In this document: piece by piece, positions 16,838 to 24,588 of the stretch
How the letters are laid out: every line of letters starts with the position of its first letter
Position numbering within the stretch: the stretch's first letter is position 1
From: Azospirillum sp. B21
Lineage (GTDB): Bacteria > Pseudomonadota > Alphaproteobacteria > Azospirillales > Azospirillaceae
Direction: 5' to 3'
DNA: 37,188 nt
NCBI RefSeq assembly: GCF_008364825.1
Contig: NZ_VTTO01000033.1
Location: 1 to 37,188 of the forward strand
The notes under the pieces: model-generated
What the model saw: only the letters and a program-made list of their open reading frames with translations
The model's database searches: none
Told to the model about the DNA's origin: nothing
Program-made: the position numbers and the translations under genes

Positions 16838-17611
16838 ATGATGGATCTGGGTGCAATGCTGGCAGGCAAGCGGGTGCTGGTCACGGGGGCCTCGTCGGGC
16901 CTGGGCGAGAACTTCGCTCGGCTGGCTGCTGGTTGCAAGGCCAAGGTAGTGATTGGGGCGCGGCGCAAGGCGCGGCTCGACAAACTCGCCCAGGAACTCG
17001 AAAAGCTCGGTTCGCCTCAGGTCACGGTGCTGGAAATGGATGTGGCTTCCGAGCAGTCCATCGACGACGCCTTCGCCGAGATAGACGCCTCGGGCACCAT
17101 CCTCGACGTGGTGGTTAACAACGCCGGGGCTTCCAACGACGCCTTGTCGCTCACGCTGCCTGCGTCCGACTTCGACTCGCTGATGGAGACCAACGTGCGC
17201 GGCGTGTGGCTGGTGGCCGCGCGTGCCGCGCAGCGCTGGGTGGATGCGGGGCGGGGAGGCTCAGTCATCAACATCGCATCGATCCTGGGCGAACGCGTGA
17301 TGCCGGGCGCCATGCTGTATGCCACGTCCAAGGCTGCAGTCGTGCACATGACCAAGAGCCTGGCGCTCGAATGGGCGCGCCACGGCATTCGCGTCAATGC
17401 CATCGAGCCGGGCTACATCGACACCGAGATGACCGATGCCATGTGGGATACCGACCATGGCAAGGCGCTTATCAAGCGCATCCCGATGCGCCGCCTGGGT
17501 AAGCCGGAGGAGCTCAACGGTCTGTTCCTGCTGTTCGCGACCGAGGCCGGGTCGTGGATGACCGGCGCCTGCGTGCCAGTGGATGGCGGGCATCTGTGCT
17601 CGTCGCTTTGA
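16838..17611 (+). CDS. Short-chain dehydrogenase/reductase (FabG-like)
   Basis: Classical SDR of 257 aa. The cofactor motif is TGASSGLG (16-23), NNAG is at 94-97, and the triad is Ser148 (INIASILG), Tyr161 and Lys165 (YATSK). RVNAIEPGYIDTEM and the ending WMTGACVPVDGGH are standard. ARRK (41-44), right after beta strand 2, hints at NADP preference. Tandem ATGs at 16838 and 16841 follow AGGAG; the second has better spacing. The gene stands alone between two oppositely oriented araC genes. It could act on a hydroxyacyl-CoA or an alcohol of the same pathway; the substrate is unknown. Confidence 0.9.
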   Translation: MMDLGAMLAGKRVLVTGASSGLGENFARLAAGCKAKVVIGARRKARLDKLAQELEKLGSPQVTVLEMDVASEQSIDDAFAEIDASGTILDVVVNNAGASNDALSLTLPASDFDSLMETNVRGVWLVAARAAQRWVDAGRGGSVINIASILGERVMPGAMLYATSKAAVVHMTKSLALEWARHGIRVNAIEPGYIDTEMTDAMWDTDHGKALIKRIPMRRLGKPEELNGLFLLFATEAGSWMTGACVPVDGGHLCSSL

Positions 17612-17633
17612 GTGCGACCGCGTCGAAGCAGCG

Positions 17634-18677
17634 CTACGTTTTTTGGGTGCGCGAACGATAGACGCCTGGCGTGCTGCCGGTCCATGACTTGAAGGCCCGC
17701 TGGAAGGCGGTGCCGTCGGCGAACCCCAACTCGGCGGCGATGGCGCTCAGCGCGGCATCGGTGCTGGTCAACCGAACGATCGCCATGTCGCGCCGTAACT
17801 CGTCCTTCAGCACCTGAAAGGACTTGCCCTCCACGGCCAGATGCCGCTGCAGTGCGCTGACCGACATGTGCAAGCGCTGCGCGGCGACAGTCAGATCGGG
17901 CCACTCCGGGCACGCTTGCTGCAATAGCGCGCGCACCCGCGCGCTGGCTGTCCGCTCGATTAGACGCGGGCCGATCAGGTTGCCCGGTGTGGCACGCAAA
18001 AAGGTCTGGAGCGCGGCGGTGTCACGGCGCATCGGCTGCGTGAATGCGGATGCCTCGAACCAGACCGCCGACCGCGCCTGCCCGAACCGCAACGTGCCCG
18101 AGAAGATTTGGGCATAGTCTGCGGCACGCGGCGGTGGCTCGAAGGCAAAATCGAGCCCTCTGGGCACCAGTCGGCCGCCGTGCAGCCATACCAGCAGACG
18201 CCAGAAAACGCGCAACAGCAGCCCGTGCAGGAAGTCTGAATGTTTGCCCAGGGCGTGGCGCACGTCCAGAGCAGCACCCTTGAGCAAGCCATCAGAGACG
18301 GGCACAAGCGCCACGTCGTCCTGCAGCAGGGCGAAGGATGCACTCACGCGCTGCAAGGCGGCTGCCAGCGTCTTGGCCCCGAGCGTAGAGCGAGCCATCA
18401 GCGCAAAGCTGCCGCAGCGCAACGGCCGACCGTGTAGATGGCCTAGGCATTCGTCGTCCAAGCTGTTCTTCACGGCACTGAAGAGTGCGATGTATTGCTC
18501 TATGGTCACACGCGACTGCTCCAGATGCAGCAGCGACTCGGCGATGCGGGCCTGCGCCAGAACGCCATCCAGCCAGGACTCGGTGGCCAGTCCTTTGCTG
18601 CGCGCGCCGTCGAGCAGGCCATGCACGGCAAAAACAGGAACAGTGACGACGGGTTTCAACATGGTCAAAGGGAGCAA
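17634..18677 (-). CDS. AraC-family transcriptional regulator 2 (arabinose-binding-like domain, OruR type)
   Basis: Regulator of 347 aa. The N-terminal ~200 residues match the Arabinose_bd domain found in OruR/ArgR-like AraC proteins (HGLLDGARSKGLATESWLDGVL at the start, then LGHLHGRPLRCGSFALMAR). The C-terminal HTH is clear: LTVAAQRLHMSVSALQRHLAVEG and then AIAAELGFADGTAFQRAFKSWTGSTPGVYR. Start ATG at 18677; ATG at 18662 is possible. It converges on the SDR gene with only 22 bp between the stops, and diverges from the nitroreductase-dehydrogenase-etf operon, which is its most likely target. Confidence 0.9.
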   Translation of the reverse strand: MLPLTMLKPVVTVPVFAVHGLLDGARSKGLATESWLDGVLAQARIAESLLHLEQSRVTIEQYIALFSAVKNSLDDECLGHLHGRPLRCGSFALMARSTLGAKTLAAALQRVSASFALLQDDVALVPVSDGLLKGAALDVRHALGKHSDFLHGLLLRVFWRLLVWLHGGRLVPRGLDFAFEPPPRAADYAQIFSGTLRFGQARSAVWFEASAFTQPMRRDTAALQTFLRATPGNLIGPRLIERTASARVRALLQQACPEWPDLTVAAQRLHMSVSALQRHLAVEGKSFQVLKDELRRDMAIVRLTSTDAALSAIAAELGFADGTAFQRAFKSWTGSTPGVYRSRTQKT

Positions 18678-18746
18678 CGATAGCTGGCGCTGAATCCGAA
18701 ATTACACCAAGAAAACGGCCCGCTAACGATGTAGCGTCCGGCTGCG

Positions 18747-18808
18747 GTCAACCGGATTTTGCCTTGTGCATACAAAGTCAACTCGCCATGCACTGGCGGG
18801 CAAGACGC
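18747..18808 (-). repeat. Dispersed inverted repeat, right copy
   Basis: Inverted partner of 15534-15595, with 53 of 62 positions identical and only one mismatch in the first 36. It lies in the spacer about 70 bp upstream of the araC2 start, so it may be part of that gene's promoter region (it includes TTGACT on the minus strand). Confidence 0.8.
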
Positions 18809-18871
18809 GTATGTGCCGAGTGCCCAGAATACCGCTTGGTAGCACACCCAGGGACGACCCGTGGACGTTCG

Positions 18872-18895
18872 GCATCGATGCATTCGCATGAATGC
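18872..18895. promoter_or_regulatory. Overlapping palindromes, possible operator
   Basis: GCATCGATGC (18872-18881) is a perfect 10-bp palindrome. It overlaps by two bases the inverted repeat GCATTC / GAATGC with a 4-bp spacer (18880-18895). Both sit about 62 bp upstream of the nitroreductase start, in the divergent spacer with araC2. A dimeric regulator could bind here. No promoter hexamers are clear around it, and the rest of the 279-bp spacer 18678-18956 holds only the dispersed repeat. Confidence 0.35.
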
Positions 18896-18956
18896 TTCTT
18901 CGGCAACGGCATGTCGGTGTGCTCACCCGAATAGCCCAGCAACCAGGAGAGAGTGA

Positions 18957-19658
18957 ATGTCTGTCTGCGCCGTGCCTTTGCGCAACATGCTGATTGATGC
19001 GGTGATGCGCGAACGTCGTTCCGTGCGCGCCTTTCTGCCGACCCCGGTGTCGCAAGAAGCGGTGGCCCAGATTCTGTCGGTGGCAGCCAGCGCGCCCAGT
19101 GGCACCAACACCCAGCCGTGGCATGTCATTGCCGTGGCGGGCGAGGCGAGGAAGCGCCTATGCGACCGTGTATTGCACGCCTTTCACCATGAAGAGGGAG
19201 AGCACCAGTCCGAATACGACATCTACCCGGCCGAGTTCTTCGAGCCCTACCTGACCAGGCGGCGTCGGTGCGGTTTCGCTCTTTATGCCGCAGTCGGAAT
19301 CTCCAAGGGAGATACGGATGCCATGCGCGCTCAACATGCACGCAACTTTGCCTTCTTCGATGCGCCGGTCGGTTTGATCTTCACCTTGGACCGGCGCATG
19401 GTGCAGAGCAGTTGGGTGGACTACGGGATGTTCTTACAGAACATCATGCTGGCGGCCCGCGCACGAGGCCTGGATACCTGTTCGCAGATGGCGTGGACCC
19501 TTTACCCGCGCCTTCTGGCTGAAGCCCTGCAAATCCCGGACGGGCAGATGGTCCTGTGCGGCATGGCACTGGGCTATGCCGACCCGGCGGCCGTGGTGAA
19601 CCGCGTGCGCACCGAGCGTGAGCCGGTCGAGAACTTCACACGCTTCAGCGGCTTCTAG
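18957..19658 (+). CDS. Nitroreductase family protein (FMN flavoprotein)
   Basis: FMN-dependent nitroreductase-fold protein, 233 aa. RRSVRAFLPTPVSQE and ASAPSGTNTQPWHVIAV are the N-terminal FMN-binding motifs; the C-terminal LCGMALGYAD completes the site. The first 12 residues (MSVCAVPLRNML) are unusual for the family, which normally begins close to the RRSVR motif, and look like the start of the acyl-CoA dehydrogenase encoded next (MSTYAAPLRDML). The ATG at 18957 has AGGAGAG. As first gene of the nitroreductase-dehydrogenase-etfBA operon it may act as an enoate- or nitro-reductase or an oxidoreductase of a pathway intermediate; nothing in the sequence fixes the substrate. Confidence 0.9.
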   Translation: MSVCAVPLRNMLIDAVMRERRSVRAFLPTPVSQEAVAQILSVAASAPSGTNTQPWHVIAVAGEARKRLCDRVLHAFHHEEGEHQSEYDIYPAEFFEPYLTRRRRCGFALYAAVGISKGDTDAMRAQHARNFAFFDAPVGLIFTLDRRMVQSSWVDYGMFLQNIMLAARARGLDTCSQMAWTLYPRLLAEALQIPDGQMVLCGMALGYADPAAVVNRVRTEREPVENFTRFSGF

Positions 19659-19663
19659 AAATC

Positions 19664-19675
19664 TTGTCATACCAA
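19664..19675. promoter_or_regulatory. Short symmetric site TTGTCATACCAA
   Basis: Six bases after the nitroreductase stop lies TTGTCATACCAA, with matching outer TTG/CAA and central AT. It loosely resembles operators of GntR/FCD-type regulators. No such regulator is in the window. The remaining 157-bp spacer to the dehydrogenase shows only its ribosome-binding site (GAGGAG). Confidence 0.2.
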
Positions 19676-19815
19676 CTAATCGCGTCGTAAGCCGCCTGAG
19701 AAATTCAGCCGCCCTGAAGCGGTTGATCGACCGGGCCTTGTCCTGGTGGGTAGGGTCATGCATGGATGTATGCCCTATGGGGCAGACGGGTTGAACCCAC
19801 AAAGAGGAGTAAGCA

Positions 19816-21597
19816 ATGTCTACCTACGCCGCGCCCTTGCGCGACATGCTGTTCACGATGAAGGAAGTCGGAGGCCTGGATGCGATCTGTGCCCAGCCGG
19901 GCCATGAAGAAACCACGCCCGACCTGGTCGAGGCCATCCTGCAGGAGGCTGCCCACTACGCCACCGGCGTGCTTGATCCGCTGAACCGCACCGGCGACGT
20001 GCAGGGCGCGCGCTGGCACGACGGCCAGGTCACGCCAGCCGATGGCTTTCGCGAAGCCTGGGCCAGCTTCTGCGAGAACGGCTGGAACGGCATGCCCGCT
20101 GCCACCGAATGGGGCGGCCAGGGCCTGCCCACGCTGGTGTCCACAGCCGTGCTGGAGATGTGGAAGTCGTCCAACCTCGCGTTCAGCCTGTGCCAGATGC
20201 TCACGCTGGGCGCGGTGGAAGCCATTGCGCACCATGGCAGCGACGCACTCAAGCGCCGCTTCCTGGAGCCCATGGTCGCGGGCCGCTGGACCGGCACCAT
20301 GAACCTCACCGAGCCCCAAGCAGGCTCCGACTTGGCCGCGCTGCGCAGTCGCGCCGTGCCCGAAGGCGACCATTACCGCGTCAGCGGAAACAAGATCTTC
20401 ATCACCTGGGGCGAGCACGACATGGCCGAGAACATCGTCCACCTCGTGCTGGCGCGCCTGCCCGATGCACCGCCCGGCGTGAAAGGCATCTCGCTGTTCC
20501 TGTGCCCGAAGTACCTGGTCAACGACGACGGCTCCCTGGGCGAACGCAACGACCTGGCCTGCACCTCCATCGAGCACAAGATGGGCATCCACGGCAGCCC
20601 CACGGCGTCGATGAGCTTTGGCGACTGCGGGGGCGCGATCGGCTACCTGGTCGGCGAGCCGAACCAGGGGCTGGCCTGCATGTTCACGATGATGAACCAT
20701 GCGCGGCTGAACGTCGGCCTTGAAGGCGTGGGCATCGCCGAGCGCGCCTACCAGCGCGCACGCGCCTACGCGCTGGAGCGGGTGCAGGGCAAGCCACTGC
20801 TCAGCGGCAGCACCACCATCGCCGGCCACCCGGACGTGCGGCGCATGCTGATGGACATGAAGGCCCGCACCGAGGCCATGCGCGCATTGGCCTATTTCTG
20901 CGCCGGCCAGATGGACCGCGCCGCAGGCCACGCCGACGCGCAAGAGCGCGAGCAGGCGCTGGCCCTGGTCGGCCTGCTGATCCCGGTGGTCAAGGGCTGG
21001 TGCACCGACAGCGCACAGGGCATCACGTCCGATGGTGTGCAGGTGCATGGCGGCATGGGTTACGTCGAGGAAACCGGCGCCTCACAGCACTTGCGCGACG
21101 CGCGCATCACGACCATCTACGAAGGCACGACGGGCATCCAGGCCAACGACCTGATTGGCCGCAAGCTGGCGCGCGAGGGCGGGCGCACGCTGAAGGCACT
21201 GCTGGGCCGCATCGACGGCGATGCGCGCCGGTTGGCCGAGATGCCCGATGCCGCGCTGGCGCAGATCGGCGGCGTGTTAGCGGCTTCGGCGCGTGCGCTG
21301 GGGGACGCGGCCGACTGGCTGCTGGCCCACGACGACCAACCCGCGCAGTGCGCGGCGGGCGCCGTGCCCTTCTTGCGGCTGGCGGGCACGGTGATCGGCG
21401 GCTGGCTGTCGGCGCGCATGGCCGAAGCCGCCACTGCGCAACTCGCGGCGAGATCTGGCGATGCGGGCTTTCTCGGCGCCAAGCGTGCCACGGCCAGCCA
21501 CTACGCAGCGCATGTCCTAGTGCAGGCGCCGATGTTGCGCGACATCGTCACGGGCGGCGCCGCCAGCACGCTGGCCCTGGCGGATGATCAACTCTGA
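19816..21597 (+). CDS. Acyl-CoA dehydrogenase with C-terminal extension (DmdC/FadE-like)
   Basis: Large acyl-CoA dehydrogenase, 593 aa, with the extra C-terminal domain (about 470-590) found in DmdC-type and some FadE enzymes. WTGTMNLTEPQAGSD (158-172) is the FAD/substrate motif. The catalytic base is Glu436 in TTIYEGTTGIQANDL, and VQVHGGMGYVEETG (409-421) precedes it. The ATG at 19816 follows GAGGAG. It is followed 24 bp later by etfB and then etfA, so its electron acceptor is co-transcribed. DmdC itself oxidises methylmercaptopropionyl-CoA, but no other DMSP gene is here, so a general medium- or branched-chain substrate is more likely. Confidence 0.93.
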   Translation: MSTYAAPLRDMLFTMKEVGGLDAICAQPGHEETTPDLVEAILQEAAHYATGVLDPLNRTGDVQGARWHDGQVTPADGFREAWASFCENGWNGMPAATEWGGQGLPTLVSTAVLEMWKSSNLAFSLCQMLTLGAVEAIAHHGSDALKRRFLEPMVAGRWTGTMNLTEPQAGSDLAALRSRAVPEGDHYRVSGNKIFITWGEHDMAENIVHLVLARLPDAPPGVKGISLFLCPKYLVNDDGSLGERNDLACTSIEHKMGIHGSPTASMSFGDCGGAIGYLVGEPNQGLACMFTMMNHARLNVGLEGVGIAERAYQRARAYALERVQGKPLLSGSTTIAGHPDVRRMLMDMKARTEAMRALAYFCAGQMDRAAGHADAQEREQALALVGLLIPVVKGWCTDSAQGITSDGVQVHGGMGYVEETGASQHLRDARITTIYEGTTGIQANDLIGRKLAREGGRTLKALLGRIDGDARRLAEMPDAALAQIGGVLAASARALGDAADWLLAHDDQPAQCAAGAVPFLRLAGTVIGGWLSARMAEAATAQLAARSGDAGFLGAKRATASHYAAHVLVQAPMLRDIVTGGAASTLALADDQL

Positions 21598-21621
21598 ATG
21601 ATCCTGAAAGGAAACCCTCCC

Positions 21622-22371
21622 ATGAAAATCCTGGTTCCCGTCAAGCGGGTGGTTGACTACAACGTCAAGGTCCGCGTCCAGAGCGATGGCAGCGGCGTGG
21701 ACATCGCCAATGTCAAAATGAGCATGAACCCCTTCGACGAGATTGCCGTCGAAGAGGCTGTGCGGCTCAAGGAGAAAGGCGCGGCAACGGAGATCGTCGC
21801 CGTCTCGTGCGGCGTGTCCCAATGCCAGGAGACGCTGCGCACCGCCATGGCCATCGGTGCCGACCGCGGCATCCTGGTCGAGACCAATGAAGAACTGCAG
21901 CCGCTGGCCGTGGCTAAGCTGCTCAAGGCCCTGATCGACAATGAACAGCCCGGCCTCGTGATCCTGGGCAAGCAGGCCATCGACGACGACTGCAACCAGA
22001 CCGGCCAGATGCTGGCGGCGCTGGCCGACCTGCCGCAAGCCACCTTCGCCTCCAAGGTCGAGATCGCCGGCGACAAGGCAGCCGTGACCCGCGAAGTGGA
22101 CGGCGGCCTGGAAACCCTCAGCCTTACGCTGCCCGCCGTCATCACCGCCGACCTGCGCCTGAACGAGCCGCGCTACGTCACGCTGCCCAACATCATGAAG
22201 GCCAAGAAAAAGCCGCTGGACACCGTCAAGCCCGAAGACCTCGGCGTGGACGTGGCCCCGCGCCTGAAGACCTTGAAGGTCAGCGAACCCGCCAAGCGCG
22301 GCGCCGGCGTGAAGGTGGCCGACGTGGCCGCCCTGGTCGAGAAACTCAAGAACGAAGCGAAGGTGATCTGA
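21622..22371 (+). CDS. etfB: Electron transfer flavoprotein beta subunit
   Basis: ETF beta, 249 aa, exactly the family length. The ATG at 21622 begins the canonical MKILVPVKRVVDYNVKV; an ATG at 21598 would add eight residues and lacks spacing to AAAGGA. MNPFDEIAVEEAVRLKEKG and LGKQAIDDDCNQTGQM are the AMP-binding and signature segments. ETF accepts electrons from acyl-CoA dehydrogenases and passes them to ETF-quinone oxidoreductase, which is not encoded here and must be supplied by the host. The stop is one base before the etfA start. Confidence 0.97.
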   Translation: MKILVPVKRVVDYNVKVRVQSDGSGVDIANVKMSMNPFDEIAVEEAVRLKEKGAATEIVAVSCGVSQCQETLRTAMAIGADRGILVETNEELQPLAVAKLLKALIDNEQPGLVILGKQAIDDDCNQTGQMLAALADLPQATFASKVEIAGDKAAVTREVDGGLETLSLTLPAVITADLRLNEPRYVTLPNIMKAKKKPLDTVKPEDLGVDVAPRLKTLKVSEPAKRGAGVKVADVAALVEKLKNEAKVI

Positions 22372-22372
22372 C

Positions 22373-23317
22373 ATGACCGTACTCGTAATCGCTGAACACG
22401 ACAACGCGACCATCAAGGGCGCGACGCTCAACACCGTGACGGCCGCCGCAGCCTGCGGCGGCGACGTGCACGTGCTGGTGGCCGGCCACAACGCCGGCGC
22501 TGCCGCACAGCAAGCCAGCCAGATCGCCGGCGTTGCCAAGGTCATCCACGCCGACGGCGCCAGCCTGGCCCACGGCCTCGCCGAGAACGTGGCCGCCCAG
22601 GTGCTGGCACTCCATGGCAGTGGTGCCGGCAACTACAGCCACATCCTGTTCCCCGCCACCGCCAGCGGCAAGAACGTGGCCCCGCGCGTGGCTGCCAAGC
22701 TCGACGTCGCCCAGATCAGCGACATCACCAAGGTCATCTCCGCCGATACCTTCGAGCGCCCCATCTACGCCGGCAACGCCATCGCCACCGTGCAGTCTGC
22801 TGATGCCGTGAAGGTCATCACCGTGCGCACCACCGGCTTTGACGCCGCCGCCGCCACGGGTGGCAGCGCCGCTGTCGAAACCGCTGCTGCGGCCGCCGAC
22901 GCTGGCAAGAGCAGCTACGTGGGCAGCGAGATCGCCAAGAGCGACCGCCCCGAACTCACCGCCGCCAAGATCATCGTGTCTGGTGGCCGTGCGCTGGGCA
23001 GCAAGGAAAAGTTCGACGAAGTCATCACCCCCCTGGCCGACAAGCTGGGCGCTGCCATCGGCGCCAGCCGTGCTGCCGTGGATGCGGGCTACGCCCCCAA
23101 CGACCTGCAAGTGGGCCAGACGGGCAAGATCGTCGCGCCGCAGTTGTACATTGCCGCCGGCATCTCGGGCGCCATCCAGCACCTGGCCGGCATGAAGGAC
23201 TCCAAGGTGATCGTGGCGATCAACAAGGACCCCGAGGCCCCGATCTTCAGCGTGGCCGACTACGGGCTGGAGGCGGACCTTTTCGCAGTTGTGCCGGAAT
23301 TCGTCAAGGCCTTTTAA
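22373..23317 (+). CDS. etfA: Electron transfer flavoprotein alpha subunit
   Basis: ETF alpha, 314 aa, full length. The C-terminal FAD domain shows GQTGKIVAPQLYIAAGISGAIQH (split hallmark: GQTGK at residues about 251-255 and GISGAIQH just after) and INKDPEAPIFSVADYGL. It begins one base after etfB, so the subunits are coupled. Codon use is strongly biased to GCC/GGC, as in highly expressed genes. It is the last cargo gene; the ICE regulator traR starts only 17 bp beyond its TAA with no terminator between, so transcripts should run on into traR. Confidence 0.97.
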   Translation: MTVLVIAEHDNATIKGATLNTVTAAAACGGDVHVLVAGHNAGAAAQQASQIAGVAKVIHADGASLAHGLAENVAAQVLALHGSGAGNYSHILFPATASGKNVAPRVAAKLDVAQISDITKVISADTFERPIYAGNAIATVQSADAVKVITVRTTGFDAAAATGGSAAVETAAAAADAGKSSYVGSEIAKSDRPELTAAKIIVSGGRALGSKEKFDEVITPLADKLGAAIGASRAAVDAGYAPNDLQVGQTGKIVAPQLYIAAGISGAIQHLAGMKDSKVIVAINKDPEAPIFSVADYGLEADLFAVVPEFVKAF

Positions 23318-23334
23318 ATTGGATGAGATACACC

Positions 23335-24249
23335 ATGGAGCTTCGGCATTTACGTTGCTTTATAGCGGTGGCCGAAGAACTTCACTTCGGCCGCGCAGCG
23401 GAAAAGCTGCACATCGATCAGTCCCCTTTGTCGCGCACCATCAAGGAGATAGAGGAAGAGCTCGGGGCGCAACTGTTCACGCGAACCACGCGAAGCACCC
23501 GCCTGACCTTTGCCGGAATGGCATTCCTGGAGCGGGTGCCGCGAATCTTCGAAGCTCTGAAACAGGCGTGTGACGGCGTCAAGTCCGCCGCCAGTGGGTT
23601 TCAGCGACAGTTGCGCATCGCTTTGTCCGATGGCATCACGCCCTCGCGAATGCCGACGCTGCTGGCACAGTGCCGAGCGGAAGATCCAGAGATTGATGTT
23701 CGGCTATTTGAGGTGCCGTTGGATCAACAGATCAAGGGTCTGCACGATGACCTGTATGACGTCGGCTTTTCGATGGCCGAAGAGGTGGGCGACGGCATTG
23801 TGGTCAGGCCTGCATGGGAAGACGAACTGATGGTGGCGGTCCCAGCTCGCCATCCTGTTCTGGCCCACAAGCACGTGCCGTTGGAAGAAGTGTTGCGCTA
23901 TCCGCTGGCGCTATGCGATCCGGCGATATGCGAAGGCCATGCACGCCAAGTTGATCGCGTTTTGCAGCGCTACGAGCAACAGCCACTGATCGCCCAGCGC
24001 GTGGCGTCCTATGAGGTGATGATGACCTTGGTCTCAGCCGGATTGGCGCTCGGTTTGGCGGGCGCCGCGCACATTGCATCCGGCCGTGGGCCAGGTGTTG
24101 TGGCCCGGCGCTTGGCGGGCAAGCCGCAGATGCTGGCCACGTATCTGCTGCACCGTGACGTGGAGCCCTCCGAAATGCTGGCCCGGTTCATCGAACGAGT
24201 GGCCTCCATTGATTCGGCGGATGGCTCCAGCGCCGCCGAGGACTCCTGA
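23335..24249 (+). CDS. traR: LysR-family regulator TraR of the ICE
   Basis: LysR-type regulator, 304 aa. The winged HTH spans 1-60 (LRHLRCFIAVAEELHFGRAAEKLHIDQSPLSRTIKEIE, key motif FGRAAEKLHIDQSPLSR), and the rest is a LysR substrate-binding domain. In Tn4371-type ICEs a LysR gene, traR, lies upstream of traG, which fits this place and its N-terminus. The start is the ATG at 23335; an ATG at 23323 would add four residues. Only 17 bp separate it from etfA, so it has no room for its usual promoter and is probably expressed from the catabolic operon. Alternatively it could be the cargo's own regulator. Lower-GC codon use than etfA supports a different origin. Confidence 0.85.
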   Translation: MELRHLRCFIAVAEELHFGRAAEKLHIDQSPLSRTIKEIEEELGAQLFTRTTRSTRLTFAGMAFLERVPRIFEALKQACDGVKSAASGFQRQLRIALSDGITPSRMPTLLAQCRAEDPEIDVRLFEVPLDQQIKGLHDDLYDVGFSMAEEVGDGIVVRPAWEDELMVAVPARHPVLAHKHVPLEEVLRYPLALCDPAICEGHARQVDRVLQRYEQQPLIAQRVASYEVMMTLVSAGLALGLAGAAHIASGRGPGVVARRLAGKPQMLATYLLHRDVEPSEMLARFIERVASIDSADGSSAAEDS

Positions 24250-24274
24250 TCCACCTGCTGAAAGGACCCAAGCC

Positions 24275-24502
24275 ATGACCCGATTCCTGCCGCTGCTGAT
24301 GGTTGCCGCACTGACGGGCTGTGGACCATCCCAACCGACGGAAACCGTGGACTTCCTCGTTGCCCATCCCGAGCGCCTCAAAGAAGTCCAGCGCCTGTGC
24401 AAGGAAGACCGCGCGAAGGCAGGAGAAGAACTCTGCCGCCGTGCGGCCGAAGCCGCCAACCGGCGTTTCTTCGGCGATCGGCCGGAACAGCAATCCAAAT
24501 AG
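24275..24502 (+). CDS. Small Eex/TrbK-like lipoprotein
   Basis: Lipoprotein of 75 aa. The signal peptide ends in the lipobox LTGC (Cys16). The mature part has the pattern VDFLVAHPERLKEVQRLCK, two further conserved cysteine-type positions (Cys42, Cys54) and RRFFG, as in the EexN family of entry-exclusion-type proteins. A longer homologue is encoded at 32029-32352. GAAAGGA stands upstream of the ATG. It follows traR by 25 bp and is closed off by the terminator at 24555. Its probable role is to reduce redundant uptake of a second ICE copy; function is inferred from family and place. Confidence 0.8.
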   Translation: MTRFLPLLMVAALTGCGPSQPTETVDFLVAHPERLKEVQRLCKEDRAKAGEELCRRAAEAANRRFFGDRPEQQSK

Positions 24503-24554
24503 CGCCCCGCGCCGTCGCCTGGCCGCGACAGAGTTCTTGCTGTTACCTCATCAC

Positions 24555-24588
24555 GCCGCAGCGCGCTCGCGCATGCGGCATTTTTATT
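24555..24588 (+). terminator. Rho-independent terminator after traR-eex
   Basis: GCCGCA (24555-24560) pairs with TGCGGC (24574-24579), and inner GCGCG pairs with CGCGC, giving an 11-bp stem with one bulged A. ATTTTTATT follows. It would end transcripts from etfBA-traR-eex and insulate the transfer operon. Confidence 0.85.

Noticed and set aside
19756..21048. 430-codon minus-strand open frame opposite the large acyl-CoA dehydrogenase
   Set aside because: Antisense shadow; no recognisable domain, and the plus-strand enzyme has all its motifs.
11487..21597. DMSP (methylmercaptopropionate) degradation, because of DmdB- and DmdC-like enzymes
   Set aside because: No DmdA is present, the single hydratase is an ordinary crotonase, and these enzyme families are common in general acyl-CoA oxidation.
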